From NCBI GenBank assembly GCA_013203195.1, contig JABMQM010000471.1, positions 1 to 8,804 of the forward strand: 8,804 bases of DNA, in the 5' to 3' direction. The stretch comes from Desulfobacteraceae bacterium (lineage in GTDB: Bacteria > Desulfobacterota > Desulfobacteria > Desulfobacterales > UBA11574). Made by a program: the position numbers and the translations under genes. Of the stretch, positions 5,369 to 8,804 are shown in pieces. The notes below the pieces were generated by a model. That model saw nothing but the letters and a program-made list of their open reading frames with translations. It did no database searches and was not told where the DNA came from. Position 1 is the first letter of the stretch. Every line of letters begins with the position of its first letter.

Positions 5369-7066
5369 CTACAGCCTTCCTTTTCTTAAAATAGCAACCA
5401 GCAGCCATATCCCCATGATGGCGGCGGCTAAAAACCCGATAATTCCGATTAGAGATATTCCATAAAATAAAGGCGGGATCGCGGAGATAACGATCAGGGC
5501 CGAACCGATGATCAGCGCGGCGATAATGATCGAAAAAGATATACGGTTGCTGATCTGGTCATGGGTTGCCAGCATGGTCTCAAGACCTTTGTGCTCCATC
5601 TGCACTGCCAGTTTTTGCTGCCGGATCAAACGCATGATATCAAGCATATCCTTGGGAAACCGGTGCGCAAATTGCAGCATATCAGATCCCAGCTTGATAA
5701 TGTCGCCAGCAATCCTGCCCGGATAAAACCTGGCTAACTTTACCTGTTCGATAAATGGAGCGGTCTGCCTTACCATATCGAAATCCGGGTTTAGCATGAG
5801 GGCAACCCCTTCAATAGTGGTCAGCGCTTTCATCATCAGGAAAATGTCCGGCGGGACGATGAGGCGATGGCGGGAAACCAGTTCCAACAAACGGTTGAGC
5901 AGTTTACCTATTTCAATATCCTTAAGGGGCTTGTAAAGATGCTGTCCCATGAAATCGGCCACATCTTTTTCCAGACGGCGAATATCCGGTTTATAATCCC
6001 AGCTGGTCAGCTTGAGGAGCACCTGGGCCGCCCGCGATTCGTGCTGATGAACCACGCTGTCGATAAGATCGACAAATTCCTCCCTGGTCTGCCGGTCGAT
6101 AGAATCCGTCATGCCGAAGTCCAGCAAGCAAATCACGTTGTCCGGCAGGACGAAAATATTGCCAGGATGAGGGTCTGCATGGAAAAAGCCGTGCTCAAAT
6201 ACCTGCTTCAAGAAAAAATCAGCCCCGCGAACGGTAATGAGCTCCCGGTCATATCCGGCCTTATCGATGCGGTCAATGTCGGAGATTTTGATACCTTCCA
6301 TAAACTCCATTGTAAGCACCCGCTCGGAACTTGTATCTCTGAAGACCTTTGGAACGTATGTGCTGGGATCGGCTAAAAAATTCCGCCCAAACCGCTCCAT
6401 GCTTGTCGCTTCAATGGTATAATCGATTTCCTTTTCAAGGGTCCTGGCAAATTCCTCAACAATTTTCGCAGGACGGTAGAGCGACATCTCCTCGATATTA
6501 CGTTCCATCAAGGTTGCCAGATGGAGCATAATCTCAAGATCTACTTCTATGATCTTCTTGATGCCGGGACGTTGCACCTTGACCGCTACGGTTTCACCGT
6601 CAGCCAATCTGGCCCTGTGCACCTGGCCGATGGATGCGGAAGCAAAAGAGTTCTCATCAAAATATTCAAAAAGCTTTTTCAGGGGGACACCAAACTCAGC
6701 TTCGATGATCCTGCTGACTTCGCTGAAACCAAAAGGTGGAACATTATCCTGAAGTTTGGCAAGCTCCTCGATGAATTGAGCCGGAACCAGGTCAGGACGC
6801 GTTGAAAGTACCTGCCCCAGCTTGATATAAGTAGGCCCCAGTTCTTCAATAGCCATTCGGACTCTTTGCGCCCTGGACAACTTTTCCACCCGATCGCGCC
6901 GTTTGCTGGAAATCAACTGAAGACCGACTTCGATGTACTGTTCGATCTTTAAAAGCTCGATCAGATCTCCAAAACCATACTTGAAAAAAATAGCCAGAAT
7001 CTGGCGATAGCGGCTCAAATGGCGGTAGGTACGGCCTACAACACCGATTTTTCGTATACTAAGCAT
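5369..7066 (-). CDS. ABC1/AarF/UbiB family atypical protein kinase-like ATPase
   Basis: This 565-residue protein belongs to the UbiB/COQ8 family, atypical kinase-fold ATPases needed for ubiquinone synthesis in aerobes and found widely in other bacteria. Family hallmarks are in order: the KxGQ motif (K82-Q85, in YIKLGQVLSTRPDLVP), the Ala/Ser-rich nucleotide loop ASASIGQVHRA (142-152), the VAVKVQRPG lysine (K163), the catalytic loop HADPHPGN (296-303) and DFG (316-318). Two hydrophobic helices at about 509-530 and 535-559, followed by a basic tail, should anchor it in the inner membrane, as is usual for bacterial members. The start at MLSIRKIG fits the family, although no good ribosome binding site precedes it. 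It follows the phasin-like gene by 70 bp on the same strand and is probably co-transcribed. In an anaerobe lacking ubiquinone its role is unclear; quinone or lipid homeostasis is the best inference. Confidence 0.94.
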   Translation of the reverse strand: MLSIRKIGVVGRTYRHLSRYRQILAIFFKYGFGDLIELLKIEQYIEVGLQLISSKRRDRVEKLSRAQRVRMAIEELGPTYIKLGQVLSTRPDLVPAQFIEELAKLQDNVPPFGFSEVSRIIEAEFGVPLKKLFEYFDENSFASASIGQVHRARLADGETVAVKVQRPGIKKIIEVDLEIMLHLATLMERNIEEMSLYRPAKIVEEFARTLEKEIDYTIEATSMERFGRNFLADPSTYVPKVFRDTSSERVLTMEFMEGIKISDIDRIDKAGYDRELITVRGADFFLKQVFEHGFFHADPHPGNIFVLPDNVICLLDFGMTDSIDRQTREEFVDLIDSVVHQHESRAAQVLLKLTSWDYKPDIRRLEKDVADFMGQHLYKPLKDIEIGKLLNRLLELVSRHRLIVPPDIFLMMKALTTIEGVALMLNPDFDMVRQTAPFIEQVKLARFYPGRIAGDIIKLGSDMLQFAHRFPKDMLDIMRLIRQQKLAVQMEHKGLETMLATHDQISNRISFSIIIAALIIGSALIVISAIPPLFYGISLIGIIGFLAAAIMGIWLLVAILRKGRL

Positions 7067-7136
7067 AATTTCAGGGTGAATCTACGGTTGATTCTATAGT
7101 GAAAATTCAGGCTTCATTTTGCACGAAATATTCGGG

Positions 7137-7439
7137 CTAAGGTTTTTCACTAATAGCTTTTTTTAGATCCCTTATCTCCTTTTTCAGCCCTTTTAATTCA
7201 TCGGTGGTGACGACATCCGCCCGCTTCATAAATTCTTTAACGACTTTTTCAACCTTTTCTTCGAGTTTCTTTTGGGTATCGTCGTACCGTTCCTGAAGAT
7301 CCTTAATGAACTTACCCCCTTCTTTTTCAGACATATGGCCTTTTTGGGCCAGTTCCCTGGCCAGGTCTTCAACCTCATCCTTTGCAATCAGGGCCAGGCC
7401 GATGCCGGTCAACAGGGACTTTTTAATAAGATTCAACAT
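7137..7439 (-). CDS. Phasin-like small coiled-coil protein
   Basis: A 100-residue, highly charged helical protein resembling the phasin/PhaF-PhaI group (COG3937-like), whose members coat polyhydroxyalkanoate granules or regulate their synthesis. A short hydrophobic N-terminal segment (LLTGIGLALIA) is followed by a helix with DLARELAQKG and then a Lys/Glu-rich coiled coil to the C-terminus, ending LKKEIRDLKKAISEKP. I chose the ATG at 7439-7437: GGAGG at 7449-7445 then stands 5 bases from it. A GTG directly in front (7442-7440) is in frame but would leave only 2 bases. The gene sits 70 bp upstream of the ABC1/UbiB gene on the same strand. From memory, phasin-like genes of this size recur next to UbiB genes in related bacteria. 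No PHA synthase is in the window, so a granule role is unproven. Confidence 0.75.
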   Translation of the reverse strand: MLNLIKKSLLTGIGLALIAKDEVEDLARELAQKGHMSEKEGGKFIKDLQERYDDTQKKLEEKVEKVVKEFMKRADVVTTDELKGLKKEIRDLKKAISEKP

Positions 7440-7506
7440 CACAGCCTCCTTTTTTTCATAAAATTAAAAAATTCATATTTGTTGCGGTACAATATTATTA
7501 GATAAT

Positions 7507-7580
7507 CACGAAAACACGAAATAATGAAAGCACGAAATAAAAAAATTTTTCCGTTTTTTCGTACTTTCGTGATTTCGTGA
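7507..7580. repeat. Inverted array of 8-bp CACGAAA units, long imperfect hairpin
   Basis: The left arm is four consecutive 8-bp units: CACGAAAA (7507), CACGAAAT (7515), a diverged AATGAAAG (7523) and CACGAAAT (7531). The right arm carries the complements in the same register: TTTCGTAC (7557), TTTCGTGA (7565) and TTTCGTGA (7573). The arms face each other across an A-run/T-run centre near 7545, and the outer 17 bases pair with a single mismatch. It lies between the acyl-CoA dehydrogenase stop and the phasin-like gene, so it could act as a bidirectional terminator or be a dispersed intergenic repeat. Units with an exact 8-bp period are unusual for a simple terminator. Confidence 0.8.
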
Positions 7581-7624
7581 TAGGGAATCTGTCTCTTTTC
7601 CGGCTTGTCCGGCTCAGGTATCAG

Positions 7625-8779
7625 TTATTTTAGCTTACCAATAATAGCACTGGCAATGGTATTCTTCTGAATCTCTTTGGTACCTTCGTAGATTTCTGTA
7701 ATTTTGGCGTCGCGGTAGAAGCGCTCGACTTCATACTCGGCCATGTATCCATATCCTCCCAGCAGCTGGATGGCCTCGTCGGCGACTTCCACAGCGGTCC
7801 GGGCAGCATACATTTTTGCCATTGAGGTCAATTTGGGATCGATGCGCCCTTGGTCAAAGTTCCAGGCGGCCTTATAGGTGATGAGTCTGGCAAGTTCTAT
7901 TTTCGTTGCCATATCAGCAAGCTTGTGCTGGGTGACCTGGAACTGAGCAATCTTTTTGCCGAACTGTTCCCTTTGCTTGACATATGCCAGTGCTCGATCA
8001 AAAGCTCCCTGAGCAATTCCAAGGGCCTGGGCTGCAATCAATATCCGGCTTTCATCAAAAAATTCCAGCACCTGATAAAAGCCCTTCCCCTCTTCACCTA
8101 TCAAATTCGAGGCCGGAACACGGACATCTTTAAAAACGACCTCCGACGTAGACATCATATGGATACCCATCTTTTGTCCGACATCTGTGGCCGAAACCCC
8201 TTTGCGGTCCGCCTCTACCAGAATCATGCTGATGCCCCGGTAAGTCGGCTTGCTGTGAGGATCGGTCTGGCAGAGAACACATAAAAAGCCGGCCCGATCG
8301 CCGTTGGTAATGAATATTTTGGAGCCGTTGATAACCCAGTGGTCCCCATCTTTTTCCGCACCTGTATCCATGAAAGTAATATCTGAGCCATGATCAGGTT
8401 CTGTAAAAGCCCCGGCAGAAAGCATTTGACCTTCTGCTACCGGCGGCAGAAATTTTTCTTTGAGCTCGTCACTGCCAAAATGCAAAATGCATTCAGATGC
8501 AAAGTTGGCCAGTATCAAGGCGCTGCCGATAGAGGAATCTCTCCTGCAGAACTCTTCGGCGACAAGGATATTCTCTAAAACCCCGAGCCCTTGTCCCGAG
8601 TATTTCTCCGGGAAATGCATGCAGATAAACCCAAGGTCGGCTGCTTTTTGCCAAATTTTTGTCGGAAATTCGTGTTTTCTATCAAGTTCAAGGGCAAGTT
8701 CTTTATCAAATTCACCCTTGGCAAAGTCCCTGGCGGCTTTCTGAATTTCTTTTTGCGACTTTGAGAGTTCGAAGTCCAT
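7625..8779 (-). CDS. Acyl-CoA dehydrogenase (FAD-dependent)
   Basis: This 384-residue flavoprotein has the full length and three-part fold of the acyl-CoA dehydrogenases: an N-terminal helical domain (about 1-115), a middle beta domain (about 118-225) and a C-terminal helical domain (about 230-384). It oxidises an acyl-CoA to the 2,3-enoyl-CoA and passes electrons to electron-transferring flavoprotein. Seen directly are the flavin-contact motif FTEPDHGSD (125-133), the FITNG strand (156-160), REQFGKKI with R270, QLLGGYGY (338-345) and the catalytic base E365 in IYEGTKEIQ. Substrate chain length or type cannot be assigned; anaerobes also use this family for aromatic and dicarboxylic CoA esters. 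The ATG has an AGGAG ribosome binding site at 8791-8787 with 7-base spacing. No electron-transfer flavoprotein or beta-oxidation gene is visible, although one may lie beyond the right edge, where a frame closing in TAA (8794-8792) could be the end of an upstream gene. Confidence 0.96.
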   Translation of the reverse strand: MDFELSKSQKEIQKAARDFAKGEFDKELALELDRKHEFPTKIWQKAADLGFICMHFPEKYSGQGLGVLENILVAEEFCRRDSSIGSALILANFASECILHFGSDELKEKFLPPVAEGQMLSAGAFTEPDHGSDITFMDTGAEKDGDHWVINGSKIFITNGDRAGFLCVLCQTDPHSKPTYRGISMILVEADRKGVSATDVGQKMGIHMMSTSEVVFKDVRVPASNLIGEEGKGFYQVLEFFDESRILIAAQALGIAQGAFDRALAYVKQREQFGKKIAQFQVTQHKLADMATKIELARLITYKAAWNFDQGRIDPKLTSMAKMYAARTAVEVADEAIQLLGGYGYMAEYEVERFYRDAKITEIYEGTKEIQKNTIASAIIGKLK

Positions 8780-8804
8780 CCTGTTACTCCTTTAAAGTTT
8801 GATG

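Noticed and set aside
7582..7624. CCGGACAAGCCGG after the acyl-CoA dehydrogenase stop as an intrinsic terminator.
   Set aside because: Only a 4-bp stem, and on the transcribed strand an A-rich rather than U-rich tail follows.
8792..8804. The C-terminal end of an upstream gene (frame reading Ile-Lys-Leu-stop on the minus strand).
   Set aside because: Only three codons are visible, too few to call a partial gene.

Overview
The window looks like chromosomal DNA from an anaerobic, metabolically versatile bacterium, most likely a Desulfobacterota (former Deltaproteobacteria) relative. This is inferred from the gene repertoire: a soluble hybrid histidine kinase next to an HDOD protein, a phasin-like gene next to an ABC1/UbiB kinase, an anaerobe-style acyl-CoA dehydrogenase, and a possible sigma-54 promoter. 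No rRNA or tRNA gene anchors the taxonomy. Every gene I accept lies on the minus strand, so the window reads right to left.

Layout in transcription order (high to low coordinates). An acyl-CoA dehydrogenase (7625-8779) has a strong ribosome binding site. It is followed by an AT-rich gap holding an inverted array of 8-bp CACGAAA-type units (7507-7580). Next come a small phasin-like coiled-coil protein (7137-7439) and an ABC1/UbiB atypical kinase with two C-terminal membrane helices (5369-7066), probably co-transcribed.

The next gap (4915-5368) is the most interesting part. It holds an unlisted 33-residue ORF (5143-5244) with an excellent Shine-Dalgarno sequence and seven consecutive Ala codons. 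Two strong intrinsic terminators follow it (5086-5115 and 5050-5076), and their facing arms can also pair perfectly with each other. An 8-bp direct repeat with 20-bp spacing lies just upstream of the small ORF. Beyond the terminators is a PLP-dependent class I/II aminotransferase (3577-4914). The block could be an autonomous small-protein gene with tandem terminators or a regulatory leader for the aminotransferase; the geometry does not fit textbook ribosome-stalling attenuation well.

A 422-bp gap (3155-3576) follows with no credible protein. It contains several inverted repeats, a foldable 56-bp element and a plausible -24/-12 promoter pointing at the last two genes. These are an HDOD protein (2279-3154) and a GAF-PAS-HisKA-HATPase-receiver hybrid kinase (129-2261), 17 bp apart and surely one signalling operon. 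Positions 1-128 hold no gene that I can support.

Functionally the window combines lipid/acyl-CoA and quinone-related housekeeping (acyl-CoA dehydrogenase, UbiB, phasin-like), amino-acid metabolism (aminotransferase) and cytoplasmic signalling (HDOD plus kinase). No mobile element, CRISPR array or defence system was seen.
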